A stretch of DNA of 12,773 bases, from contig JAWLBW010000119.1 in assembly GCA_041687475.1 (NCBI GenBank), forward strand, positions 1 to 12,773, written 5' to 3'. The notes below the pieces were generated by a model. The model did not search any database. It saw only the letters and a program-made list of their open reading frames with translations, and was not told the DNA's origin. The stretch comes from JAWLBW01 sp041687475 (GTDB lineage: Bacteria; J088; JAWLBW01). Positions 1 through 5,788 of this stretch are shown here, in pieces; within the stretch, counting starts at the first letter, position 1, and each line of letters opens with the position of its first letter. The position numbers and the translations under genes are program-made.

Positions 1-1102
1 GGCGTTACCGATGTTTTTCGTCTCGATGAGTTCGGCGTTGCCCCATCCGCTTCCGGCGACGTAGCGATTTGCCCGGATGCTGATCCACGCACCTGCTTGC
101 TGCGGCCAGACGGCTGAAGCATTGCCCTGCGCATCAACCGCCACTTGCGGAGCGCCCGTTGATCCGGTCTCGTACTCGATGGGTTCGGCGGTACCCCAGC
201 CGCTGTCGCTGGTATAGCGATTGGCCCAGATCTGGTAACGCGTACCGGCGAACTGTTGCCAGACGACCAGGGCGTTGCCCTGCGCATCAACGGCAATCTG
301 CGGATAATCTACGGTTCCCGTCTCGTTCTCGATGAACTCGGCGTTGCTCCATCCGCTGCCGGCGACGTAGCGACTGGCCCGAATGTTGTAGCGCGCACCG
401 TCGTGCTGGATCCAGACGGCCTGGGCATTGCCCTGCGCGTCAAAGGCCACCTGCGGTGCGCCCGCAGACCCTGTCTCGTTCTCGACGAACGTTGCGGTAC
501 CCCAGCCGCTGTCGACGGTGTAGCGATTGCCCCTGATGTTGTCTCGTGCACCGTCGTTCTGAACCCAGACGGCCTGGGCATTGCCCTGTGCATCAACCGC
601 GATTTGTGGATAAGCCACGTCTCCAAGCTCGAGTTCGATGAGTTCGGCTGTGCCCCATCCGCTGCCGTTGGTATAGCGATTGGCCCAGACGTTGAAGCTG
701 CTCCCATCTTGCTGTAGCCAGACGGCCAGGGCATTGCCTTGTGCATCCAAGGCTACCTGCGGATCCCCCGCAGACCCTGTGTCGTTCTCAATGAACTCGG
801 CGGTTCCCCACCCCATGCCTGTGGTGTAGCGATTCGCCCGGATGTTGAATTTGCTCCCATCGTGGTGTGCCCAGACGGCCACGGCATTGCCCTGCGCATT
901 GACGGAGATCCGGGGTGCATCTGCATTGGAGGCGTTGTCCGTCTCAATGAGCTCGGCGGTGCCCCAGCCGCTGCCGGCGGTGTAGCGATTGGCGTTAATG
1001 TTGTACCGGGTACCGTCGTGTTGATGCCAGACGGCCAGGGCGTTGCCTTGGGCGTCGAATGCGATCCGGGGAGATTCGGCCGACCCGACGTCCGTCTCGA
1101 TG
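1..1102 (-). repeat. Coding tandem repeat, 153-bp period, seven full copies
   Basis: A conserved 10-mer (CCAGACGGCC on the plus strand, with variants) recurs at 106, 259, 412, 565, 718, 871 and 1027. The spacing is exactly 153 bp except for the last step, which is 156 bp, one codon longer. Each copy encodes one 51-residue unit of the minus-strand lipoprotein. Copies are clearly diverged in the variable positions and well conserved in the DAQGN, AVW, NRY and GWG blocks. The array therefore looks old and selected at the protein level. The array continues past the left edge. Confidence 0.9.
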
Positions 1103-1800
1103 AACTGTGCGGCCTGCCATACGCCGTTGACGGCACTGACGAAAATCCGGCCCGTGATTGCGCCGCCGTGACTGTCGCCCACGACGACTTCAACGACGCC
1201 GCTGGTGGTCGCAGTACCGCGAAGCGTTGCTTCCGTCGTGCCTTGACCGCCTATGATGTCGATGCCGGCGGGAGTCTTCCACGTGTACGACAGCGAATCG
1301 CCGTTCGGATCCGCGGCCGAGACGAGCACCGTGAAGGTCTGGTTCCGGTGGGCGGGGCTCGCCGATACCGAAAGACTGTGCATGACCGGCGCGGCATTGC
1401 CCACCGTGGCCAGCGGCAACAGCCCGGTGGCGGCACGGCCTTCGCCGTCGGTAACCTGCACCGTCAATGAAGCCGAATTGTCGTAGCTGTCGGGCGCCGA
1501 AAGGGTAGCGGTATTGTCTGATGCTCCTTCGGCAAACGTCCAATCGCCGCCGTCTACGTTCCAGGCATAGGATAAATCGAGCCCGGTGGCGCTTTGGGCG
1601 ACGACGGTTACCGTTACCGTGTCTCCCGGGTCGGCGGGCAGCCCCGTTGCCGTAAGGCTCTGAATTACCGGTGTCGACGGCCCGACGGGGCCCCGCGCGC
1701 CGGTGTCACCGGTGTCGCCCGTGCAAGCGGCCAAAAGCGCCACCAGAGTTGTTGCTGTCAGGAGGCGGGCAGCTCGGTACGATCGTTTACGTGAGTTCAT
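1..1800 (-). CDS. Tandem-repeat lipoprotein with PKD-like domains (3' end beyond window)
   Basis: The frame is open for 600 codons from the ATG at 1798-1800 to base 1, with no stop inside the window, so the C-terminus is missing. Residues 1-25 form a lipoprotein signal peptide (basic start, hydrophobic LLTATTLVALLAA) with lipobox LAAC and acceptor Cys26. Residues 28-42 are a collagen-like Gly-X-Y stub of five triplets. Residues about 43-125 and 126-222 look like two PKD/Ig-like domains (SYAWNVDGG and SYTWKTPAG are the typical strand motifs). From about residue 233 to the edge come seven complete repeats of 51 residues (one of 52), with core DAQGNALAVW, then DG, NI, ANRY and SGWGTAEL, plus the first residues of an eighth. 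The regular Trp, Asn and Gly positions suggest a beta-propeller or solenoid; the fold is inferred. It is probably an envelope or surface lipoprotein. Its ligand and function are unknown. The start is supported by the lipobox spacing and by AGGGA 10 nt upstream. Confidence 0.9.
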   Translation of the reverse strand, partial: MNSRKRSYRAARLLTATTLVALLAACTGDTGDTGARGPVGPSTPVIQSLTATGLPADPGDTVTVTVVAQSATGLDLSYAWNVDGGDWTFAEGASDNTATLSAPDSYDNSASLTVQVTDGEGRAATGLLPLATVGNAAPVMHSLSVSASPAHRNQTFTVLVSAADPNGDSLSYTWKTPAGIDIIGGQGTTEATLRGTATTSGVVEVVVGDSHGGAITGRIFVSAVNGVWQAAQFIETDVGSAESPRIAFDAQGNALAVWHQHDGTRYNINANRYTAGSGWGTAELIETDNASNADAPRISVNAQGNAVAVWAHHDGSKFNIRANRYTTGMGWGTAEFIENDTGSAGDPQVALDAQGNALAVWLQQDGSSFNVWANRYTNGSGWGTAELIELELGDVAYPQIAVDAQGNAQAVWVQNDGARDNIRGNRYTVDSGWGTATFVENETGSAGAPQVAFDAQGNAQAVWIQHDGARYNIRASRYVAGSGWSNAEFIENETGTVDYPQIAVDAQGNALVVWQQFAGTRYQIWANRYTSDSGWGTAEPIEYETGSTGAPQVAVDAQGNASAVWPQQAGAWISIRANRYVAGSGWGNAELIETKNIGNA

Positions 1801-1810
1801 GGCGCTCGTT

Positions 1811-1815
1811 TCCCT
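1811..1815 (-). promoter_or_regulatory. Ribosome binding site for the repeat lipoprotein
   Basis: The minus strand reads AGGGA, followed by 10 nt and then the ATG at 1798-1800. The spacing is slightly long but acceptable, and no better in-frame start lies nearby. It supports the start that gives a complete lipoprotein signal peptide. Confidence 0.5.
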
Positions 1816-1840
1816 GTGCGGGTTGGCTTGGTAGGAGGGG

Positions 1841-1851
1841 ATTGTATTTTA
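1841..1851 (-). promoter_or_regulatory. Candidate -10 region for the repeat lipoprotein gene
   Basis: The minus strand reads TAAAATACAAT, which contains two overlapping hexamers (TAAAAT and TACAAT), each matching five of six positions of the sigma-70 -10 consensus. It stands out as AT-rich in GC-rich surroundings. The -35 positions (TGGCCC or CGGCAA at 17 bp) are poor. Transcription would start near 1834-1839, giving a leader of about 35-40 nt. This is a motif match only. Confidence 0.4.
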
Positions 1852-2035
1852 ACGCGCAGCACGTTGCCGGGCCACCCGAAAACAGCATTGCTATCGACCG
1901 CCAGGCTTGACGGTCCTGGATGAGAAGTACCGGTGGCCGCTCACGCGCCGGGGTGTGATTGGGTCTGGGCAGGATCTTGTGCCGCCGCCGACGCTCTCGC
2001 ATTCTACATCCGAAAACTGGATACATGGAAGTATC

Positions 2036-2046
2036 GGGAGGCGAGG
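2036..2046 (+). promoter_or_regulatory. Ribosome binding site that sets the start at 2048
   Basis: GGGAGGCGAGG lies directly upstream of the ATG at 2048. The GGGAGG core is 6 nt from the ATG. It is the only good Shine-Dalgarno match in this frame, and favours 2048 over the more upstream TTG at 1907. Confidence 0.7.
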
Positions 2047-2047
2047 A

Positions 2048-2482
2048 ATGGACGAAACCGCTCTGTTCATCAGTTGGGGACAGCCCGTGCATGGGCGCGA
2101 GAAGCAGGCCGGCAAGCAGATGCGCGAGTCCATCGTATTCGGTCGGCAACTCGAGAACGACCAGCGCATCGGCCGGGTCGAGTGGGCGTCGCTCTTGCGG
2201 CAAGGCGGCGACCTGTGGGGATTCGGGTTGCTTCGCGGCACCCGCGAGCAAGTCGACTCGCTTCGCAGCAGCGCCGACTTCGCACGATGGATCGTTCGCC
2301 TGACATTGGTATGTGAGAACGTGGCCGTTGCCGATGCCGCAGTCGATGCAAAAGCCCTGGAAATGGGCAGCGATCTGTACGACGACGTGCTCGACGAGTT
2401 CGAGCAATGGAGTTCCGGCCCGGGGCACGTCGACGTCCACGCATCCGGCGAGAAGGGGGCGAGGGCAGGGCACCATCACTAG
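2048..2482 (+). CDS. Small conserved cytosolic protein of unknown function
   Basis: The protein is 144 residues with no signal peptide or membrane segment. It opens with MDETALFISWGQPVHGREKQ, and an RQGGDLWGFGLLRG block follows near residues 51-64. From memory, this W-G-x-P-x-x-G-R-E start followed by a GGD-x-x-GF-x-LL-G hairpin recurs in small uncharacterised bacterial proteins of about 110-120 residues. They may have a ferredoxin-like (dimeric alpha/beta barrel) shape. I cannot name a family with certainty. The conserved part ends near residue 120; residues 121-144 (rich in Gly, Ser and Arg, ending GHHH) look like an unstructured extension. The start is set by the strong ribosome binding site. 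The gene is divergent from the repeat lipoprotein and convergent with the glycosyltransferase, so it is probably monocistronic. No function is assigned. Confidence 0.8.
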   Translation: MDETALFISWGQPVHGREKQAGKQMRESIVFGRQLENDQRIGRVEWASLLRQGGDLWGFGLLRGTREQVDSLRSSADFARWIVRLTLVCENVAVADAAVDAKALEMGSDLYDDVLDEFEQWSSGPGHVDVHASGEKGARAGHHH

Positions 2483-2529
2483 TACACCGTGCGGCTGGTT
2501 CCTATCCTCGGTGTCCGAATAGGCGACTC

Positions 2530-2558
2530 AAAAAAAGGGGAAATGGGGGGGCGTCCCC
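2530..2558 (-). terminator. Likely intrinsic terminator of the tetR-glycosyltransferase unit
   Basis: Read on the minus strand, GGGGA (2558-2554) pairs with TCCCC (2541-2537) across a 12-nt C-rich loop, followed at once by seven T residues (2536-2530). The stem is short (5 bp) but almost all GC. It starts 8 bp past the glycosyltransferase stop codon, where a terminator is expected. On the plus strand the hairpin has no following T run, so it does not clearly serve the convergent small gene. Confidence 0.55.
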
Positions 2559-2566
2559 ATGGTTTC

Positions 2567-3859
2567 CTACCCACCCAGATCGACGGAGCGCAGGCCCACC
2601 TGTTCCAACTCGCGTACGGCACGTTCGGCGCGTACGTCGCTTTCGATGTGACGCCGCATTTCGTCTGCCTTCTTTCTGAAAACGGGCTCATCCAGCAAAC
2701 GCCGCAGCGAGGCGGCGATACGGTCCGACGCAGCCGACGGCTTGAGACGTAGTCCGGCCCCGGCGGCGAAGACCCTGGCGGCGTTGTCGTCCTGATCGCG
2801 GCCCATCGGAAGGCAGAGCAGGGGAAGCCCGTGCGACAGGGCGCGCATGACCGTTCCGTGCCCGGCGTGGGTAACAACGGCGGCGGCGTGGGGAAAGACC
2901 TGCGCGTGCGAAGCCGACTCGACCGCAACCACATTGGGGGGAAGATTGAACTTCTCACCTGCCATGGGCGGGCCCAGCGTCACGAGCCCTCGAACGGCGA
3001 GTTTACCCAGCGCCTCGATGATGCGTTGAAGCACCGCACGCTGGTTCTGAAAGGTCGAAGACAGGCCCACGACGACGAGCGGACGGGTGTCGGTCGTTTC
3101 CCAGGGGTTGTTCCAGCTACCCACCCAGTCGGGATCGTCGAGCACCGGCCCCACGTAACGCACATTCGCCGGAGGCGGGGTTATGGGAAAGTCGAAGGCC
3201 CGGCTGGTCTGAACGAGGCGAAGGTCGGCCCGGTGAAATTCCTCGACAAGATCGTCGGGTCCCGTCAGCTGGCGAAGCCCGGCGGTTCTGCGGGCCTCGT
3301 TATAAGCGGGCAACCAGGCTTTCAGCTGACGGAGGAAGAAGTACGTCAAGACCTTGTCGCGAAGCCTGCCGACGAGATCATTGCGGGGAAGAAACCCCGG
3401 ACCCGCCGCCGGCCTGCCTGGACCCGGCAGGTACTCGGGCATGTGAAAGAGAACGGTGCGCGGTATGCCGGCGGCTTCGGCGGCGACGAGCGCGCCGGGC
3501 ATGAGTATGTCGGCGACGACTACGTCGGTATGCTCGTGATGCAGCACGCGCCGGGTTTCTTCGGCCACCACGGGCGCCGGACCGAACATGACCCGTTCAA
3601 GGGTGAGGTTGAGCGCGCCGAGCGGGGTTCGGGCCTGCCAGTCGCCGAAGATGTCTTCGGTGCGGTCTTGCCGGGTGAAGTGTCGGGTGAAGGCAACGAA
3701 GTCTGCACCCGCCTCTTCGACGGCCGCCTGCAGGCAAGGTTCGGTCAGAACCCGTACCCGGTGGCCGCGCGCGGCGAGTCGGCGAACGATTCCCAGTACC
3801 GGCGGAACATTTCCGCCACCCTCGAAGGTTACGAACAGGTAGGAGCGAGCGGTTCCCAT
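2567..3859 (-). CDS. GT1/MGT-family glycosyltransferase (UDP-glycosyltransferase-like)
   Basis: The protein is 430 residues, the usual length for this GT-B family (COG1819, which includes macrolide glycosyltransferases and the bacterial relatives of UDP-glucuronosyltransferases). The N-terminal acceptor-binding half starts SYLFVTFEGGGNVPPVLGIV (residues 6-25), the typical Rossmann strand and glycine loop. The C-terminal half has VVGLSSTFQNQ (263-273), then the nucleotide-sugar signature at 331-360: HAGHGT, then ALSHGLPLL, then PMGRDQDDNA. This corresponds to the PSPG-like His-x-Gly-x-Gly-Thr and Asp-Gln-x-x-Asn-Ala elements that hold the UDP-sugar. There is no signal peptide, so it acts in the cytoplasm on a small hydrophobic acceptor. 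The donor and acceptor cannot be read from the sequence. It lies 7 bp downstream of a tetR gene and is almost certainly co-transcribed. Its binding site, GAGG, overlaps the tetR stop codon. Family assignment is firm; a resistance or detoxification role is inferred. Confidence 0.93.
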   Translation of the reverse strand: MGTARSYLFVTFEGGGNVPPVLGIVRRLAARGHRVRVLTEPCLQAAVEEAGADFVAFTRHFTRQDRTEDIFGDWQARTPLGALNLTLERVMFGPAPVVAEETRRVLHHEHTDVVVADILMPGALVAAEAAGIPRTVLFHMPEYLPGPGRPAAGPGFLPRNDLVGRLRDKVLTYFFLRQLKAWLPAYNEARRTAGLRQLTGPDDLVEEFHRADLRLVQTSRAFDFPITPPPANVRYVGPVLDDPDWVGSWNNPWETTDTRPLVVVGLSSTFQNQRAVLQRIIEALGKLAVRGLVTLGPPMAGEKFNLPPNVVAVESASHAQVFPHAAAVVTHAGHGTVMRALSHGLPLLCLPMGRDQDDNAARVFAAGAGLRLKPSAASDRIAASLRRLLDEPVFRKKADEMRRHIESDVRAERAVRELEQVGLRSVDLGG

Positions 3860-3864
3860 GATTG

Positions 3865-3868
3865 CCTC
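3865..3868 (-). promoter_or_regulatory. Ribosome binding site for the glycosyltransferase, overlapping the tetR stop
   Basis: The minus strand reads TGAGGCAATCATG: the tetR stop TGA (3869-3867) shares bases with the GAGG site, and the ATG of the glycosyltransferase follows 5 nt later. This arrangement suggests translational coupling of the two genes. Confidence 0.65.
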
Positions 3869-4478
3869 ATTCGGGTGCGGTTTCCAGGTTCGTGAGACCG
3901 GTAACGAGCAACGTTATCGCATGCCGTGTCTCATCCGGTGAGCGACCGAGGTCGCGGCGCAGCAGTTTCCACAGGTAAAGATCGGTTGCCGCCACGAAGG
4001 CGTCGAGGTGTGACGCATACGCGGGGTGCCCGGGAGGGGGCAGCCAGGGTGCGAAGACTCGTGCGCACCATGCCCGATGCGAAGACCTGCCTGCCGCGAT
4101 GACCGAATCGGCTGCCTCTACCTTGCCTTCGAGGGCCAGCGTGCGCAGAACGGCGTCGCCGTCGCGTTCGTAATGGCCGATGAGCACACCCAGGGCTCTG
4201 TCGATATCGCCGACCGGCGCCTGCGAACGGTCGGCGTCGATTTCTGCCGTATCGCTCTCGAGACACGCCGAAATCACGCCTTCCTTCGAGCCGAATCGCC
4301 GGAGTACCGTGCGCACCGTTACGCCTGCACGCTCGGCAATGGCTTCAAGGGTAATATCGTCGATGGCGTGCATGCGCCAGAGCTCGACGGTGGCCGCCAG
4401 TATGTCTCGCTGCGTGCGCGCGGCAGCCTCGGCACGAGCCGACATTCGATAGGGGCGGGTGGTGCGCTTCTCTTTCAT
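3867..4478 (-). CDS. TetR/AcrR-family transcriptional regulator
   Basis: The protein is 203 residues, typical for TetR regulators. The N-terminal domain (about residues 15-72) carries the family helix-turn-helix: DITLEAIAERAGVTVRTVLR at 41-60, followed by RFGSKEGVI (61-69), the recognition-helix end and the start of helix 4. The C-terminal part (about 75-203) is helical, variable and would bind ligand and form the dimer. I chose the ATG at 4476-4478 because the family domain begins soon after it; a longer version from 4562 adds 28 residues that do not resemble TetR N-termini. The gene sits directly upstream of the glycosyltransferase. A perfect inverted repeat overlaps the start codon and probably serves as its own operator. 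The inducer is unknown and may be the glycosyltransferase substrate or product. Confidence 0.92.
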   Translation of the reverse strand: MKEKRTTRPYRMSARAEAAARTQRDILAATVELWRMHAIDDITLEAIAERAGVTVRTVLRRFGSKEGVISACLESDTAEIDADRSQAPVGDIDRALGVLIGHYERDGDAVLRTLALEGKVEAADSVIAAGRSSHRAWCARVFAPWLPPPGHPAYASHLDAFVAATDLYLWKLLRRDLGRSPDETRHAITLLVTGLTNLETAPE

Positions 4479-4499
4479 GTCACCTATGCTGACATGAAA
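4473..4499. promoter_or_regulatory. Inverted-repeat operator candidate of the TetR regulator
   Basis: TTTCATGTCA (4473-4482) and TGACATGAAA (4490-4499) are perfect 10-bp arms separated by 7 bp (CCTATGC). A 27-bp near-palindrome of this geometry next to a tetR gene is the usual form of an autoregulatory operator. It covers the tetR start codon (4476-4478) and the minus-strand region where a -10 element would lie. It is 178 bp from the candidate -10 of the plus-strand lipoprotein, so control of that gene is less likely. Confidence 0.75.
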
Positions 4500-4514
4500 A
4501 ATATGAGAGGTCAA
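4486..4514 (-). promoter_or_regulatory. Candidate tetR promoter overlapping the operator
   Basis: On the minus strand TTGACC (4514-4509) matches five of six -35 positions. CAGCAT (4491-4486), 17 bp downstream, is a poor -10 (three of six). If it is used, transcription would start at about 4479, essentially at the tetR ATG, giving a leaderless or near-leaderless mRNA. A leadered alternative from a promoter further upstream cannot be excluded. Confidence 0.35.
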
Positions 4515-4659
4515 GACAGTTCCGGAGGCGATGCTGCCCATAGGAGCAAATCGCTCACACAACGAGACATTCTACAGGTAAGGCTCACCCCACGGGGCCG
4601 GTCCGGCGAGTACGCGGGAGTAGGTGCGTTCGTCCCCTACGTGCGCTTGCTGTGCGATG

Positions 4660-4668
4660 TGGTAATAT
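4660..4668 (+). promoter_or_regulatory. Candidate extended -10 promoter of the 4723 lipoprotein gene
   Basis: TGGTAATAT is a TG-N extended -10 element with hexamer TAATAT at 4663-4668. No good -35 lies 16-18 bp upstream, which fits an extended -10 type. The start would fall near 4675, just before the out-of-favour ATG at 4678, giving a leader of about 48 nt ahead of the GTG start. Confidence 0.4.
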
Positions 4669-4709
4669 GTTCGAGCGATGAACACGCGGTTGAACGCGTC
4701 CTGTTCCAT

Positions 4710-4715
4710 AGGAGA
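4710..4715 (+). promoter_or_regulatory. Ribosome binding site that selects the GTG start at 4723
   Basis: AGGAGA followed by 7 nt and GTG is a near-ideal Shine-Dalgarno arrangement. The alternative in-frame ATG at 4678 has no such site and would place 15 extra residues before the basic start of the signal peptide. Confidence 0.75.
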
Positions 4716-4722
4716 AGAAACC

Positions 4723-5700
4723 GTGAAAAGAAATATTGCCAAGGTCCTTGTCGTACTTTGCCTCGTTGCCGCAGCCGCCTGCAGTAAACCTGCTCCCGAA
4801 GCCACGGTTTCTTCGCCGATACCCGATTCGGCTTCGGCGCTCGCTTTCATCGAGTTCTACGAGAACGGGCAGGGGCATGGTGTGGTGGTGGCCGATCTGG
4901 CACTCTGCGGCGACGTACCCAATGAAGGCGATCGGAAGTACGATTGCGTAGACCGGGTTACGGGCGAGGGGGCGCTGGCCGAAGGCGAGTACTGGATCTG
5001 GGCCATGTTCGTCGTGCCGAAGGGCGACACCGTCGACGGCATCAAGCTGCAACTTCTTCGCGACGGGCTTGTGGTTGCTTCGCAGGATGTCACGGTGCAG
5101 GGCTCGATTCGCTATCGCGTGCGCAAGAAGGTGCGCATCGACGGCGCCGGCACGTATAGCGTACAGGTGGTGCAGCAGAAGCCCGAAGGCGTGGCGCTGC
5201 TTTCCGAGCTACGAATCGAGAATGCCGTTTCCGTGAAAAGCCATGTTGACCTCGCGACGGTTTCGGCCAGCATGAAGCGCACGGCCGAAGCGTCTGCGGC
5301 ACAGGCTGCCGTGGAAGAAAGCGCGCGTCGTGACGAGGCAGACGCCTTCGCGGGCATGGCGGTTCTCCATTCCGTCGACAGCGCCGATTGTGAAAGTGAA
5401 TTCGTACCGAATGGTTCGGCATTCGGACTCACGAAAATTACCCGCTCGAACGAAACCGATATCGCGTTGCGCTTGGCCAACCTTTCGCCCGGCGCCCGGT
5501 TTTCGGTTCACGTCAACCAGGCGCCCGACGGTTGCTCTGGAGAGGCGGTACAGACGGTAACCTCCGACGGTACGGGCAGCGCCTCGGCATCGTTCGCCGT
5601 CGACAGCGTGACCGGTTCGACCCGTGTGTGGCTCTCCGTGCGGGAAGAACCCTGGGAAGAAGGCAAGCTGCTGCTGCGCAGCGATGCCGTCGAGCTGTAA
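4723..5700 (+). CDS. Lipoprotein of unknown function, possible DUF2914-like domain
   Basis: The protein is 325 residues from the GTG. Residues 1-19 are a short signal peptide (MKRN, then a hydrophobic run) ending AAAC at Cys20. The residue at -3 is Ala, not Leu, so the lipobox is weak but acceptable. Residues about 40-168 look like one beta-rich domain: ADLALCGDVPNEGDRKYDC, EYWIWAMFVVPKGD, QGSIRYRVRKKVRIDGAGTY. The order of elements recalls DUF2914-type domains, a tentative resemblance from memory. Residues about 177-212 are Ala- and charge-rich and probably helical. Residues about 214-325 look like a second beta domain. Four mature cysteines beyond the lipid anchor (62, 75, 223, 271) fall two per domain, and could form disulfides in the periplasm. 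The gene has its own promoter candidate and is closed by a strong terminator, so it is likely monocistronic. The role is unknown. Confidence 0.85.
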   Translation: MKRNIAKVLVVLCLVAAAACSKPAPEATVSSPIPDSASALAFIEFYENGQGHGVVVADLALCGDVPNEGDRKYDCVDRVTGEGALAEGEYWIWAMFVVPKGDTVDGIKLQLLRDGLVVASQDVTVQGSIRYRVRKKVRIDGAGTYSVQVVQQKPEGVALLSELRIENAVSVKSHVDLATVSASMKRTAEASAAQAAVEESARRDEADAFAGMAVLHSVDSADCESEFVPNGSAFGLTKITRSNETDIALRLANLSPGARFSVHVNQAPDGCSGEAVQTVTSDGTGSASASFAVDSVTGSTRVWLSVREEPWEEGKLLLRSDAVEL

Positions 5701-5714
5701 TCGGTGACGGGCCT

Positions 5715-5738
5715 GCGCCGTGCGTATTCGCACGGCGC
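5715..5738 (+). terminator. Intrinsic terminator after the 4723 lipoprotein gene
   Basis: GCGCCGTGCG (5715-5724) pairs perfectly with CGCACGGCGC (5729-5738) around a TATT tetraloop, giving a 10-bp stem that is nearly all GC. It is followed by a T-rich but interrupted tail (TGTTTGCCTCTT). It lies 14 bp past the stop codon. The hairpin also covers the GTG at 5720 that would be an upstream in-frame start for the M50 protease, which argues against that start. Confidence 0.75.
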
Positions 5739-5788
5739 TGTTTGCCTCTTACCCCTCTTCTTGTTTTCATCGGAAAACGTTCGAAGCC

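Larger units (their letters stand above)
1801..2047. other. Divergent intergenic region
   Basis: This 247-bp gap separates the minus-strand repeat lipoprotein from the plus-strand small protein. It holds the leader and -10 candidate of the lipoprotein on its left side. I find no convincing promoter for the plus-strand gene: TTGTGC at 1977-1982 with CATTCT 17 bp later is weak. A plus-strand reading frame is open from a TTG at 1907, but its first 47 codons look non-coding and have no ribosome binding site. Confidence 0.5.

Noticed and set aside
1..1102. The 153-bp periodicity as a CRISPR or satellite array
   Set aside because: The copies are diverged, directly abutting and keep one reading frame with conserved protein motifs, so they are coding repeats.
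256..1470. Two plus-strand frames (256-717 and 739-1470) with repeats of their own
   Set aside because: Their periodicity is the mirror image of the 153-bp coding repeat on the minus strand. The minus frame has the signal peptide, the domains and uninterrupted length.
1787..2479. A 230-codon minus-strand frame across the small conserved gene
   Set aside because: It crosses the intergenic region and overlaps the start of the lipoprotein gene; the plus-strand gene has a strong ribosome binding site and a conserved-looking N-terminus.
2501..2523. A CCTAT/ATAGG hairpin as a plus-strand terminator for the small gene
   Set aside because: The stem is 5 bp and AT-containing, and is followed by A residues instead of T on the plus strand.
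2831..3895. A 354-codon plus-strand frame antisense to the glycosyltransferase
   Set aside because: It lies fully over the glycosyltransferase, which has clear family motifs. The antisense product has no recognisable domain, and long antisense frames are expected in GC-rich coding DNA.
4479..4562. A 28-residue N-terminal extension of the TetR regulator from the ATG at 4562
   Set aside because: The extra residues do not look like a TetR N-terminus, and the extension would put the promoter-like TTGACC and the palindrome inside the coding region.
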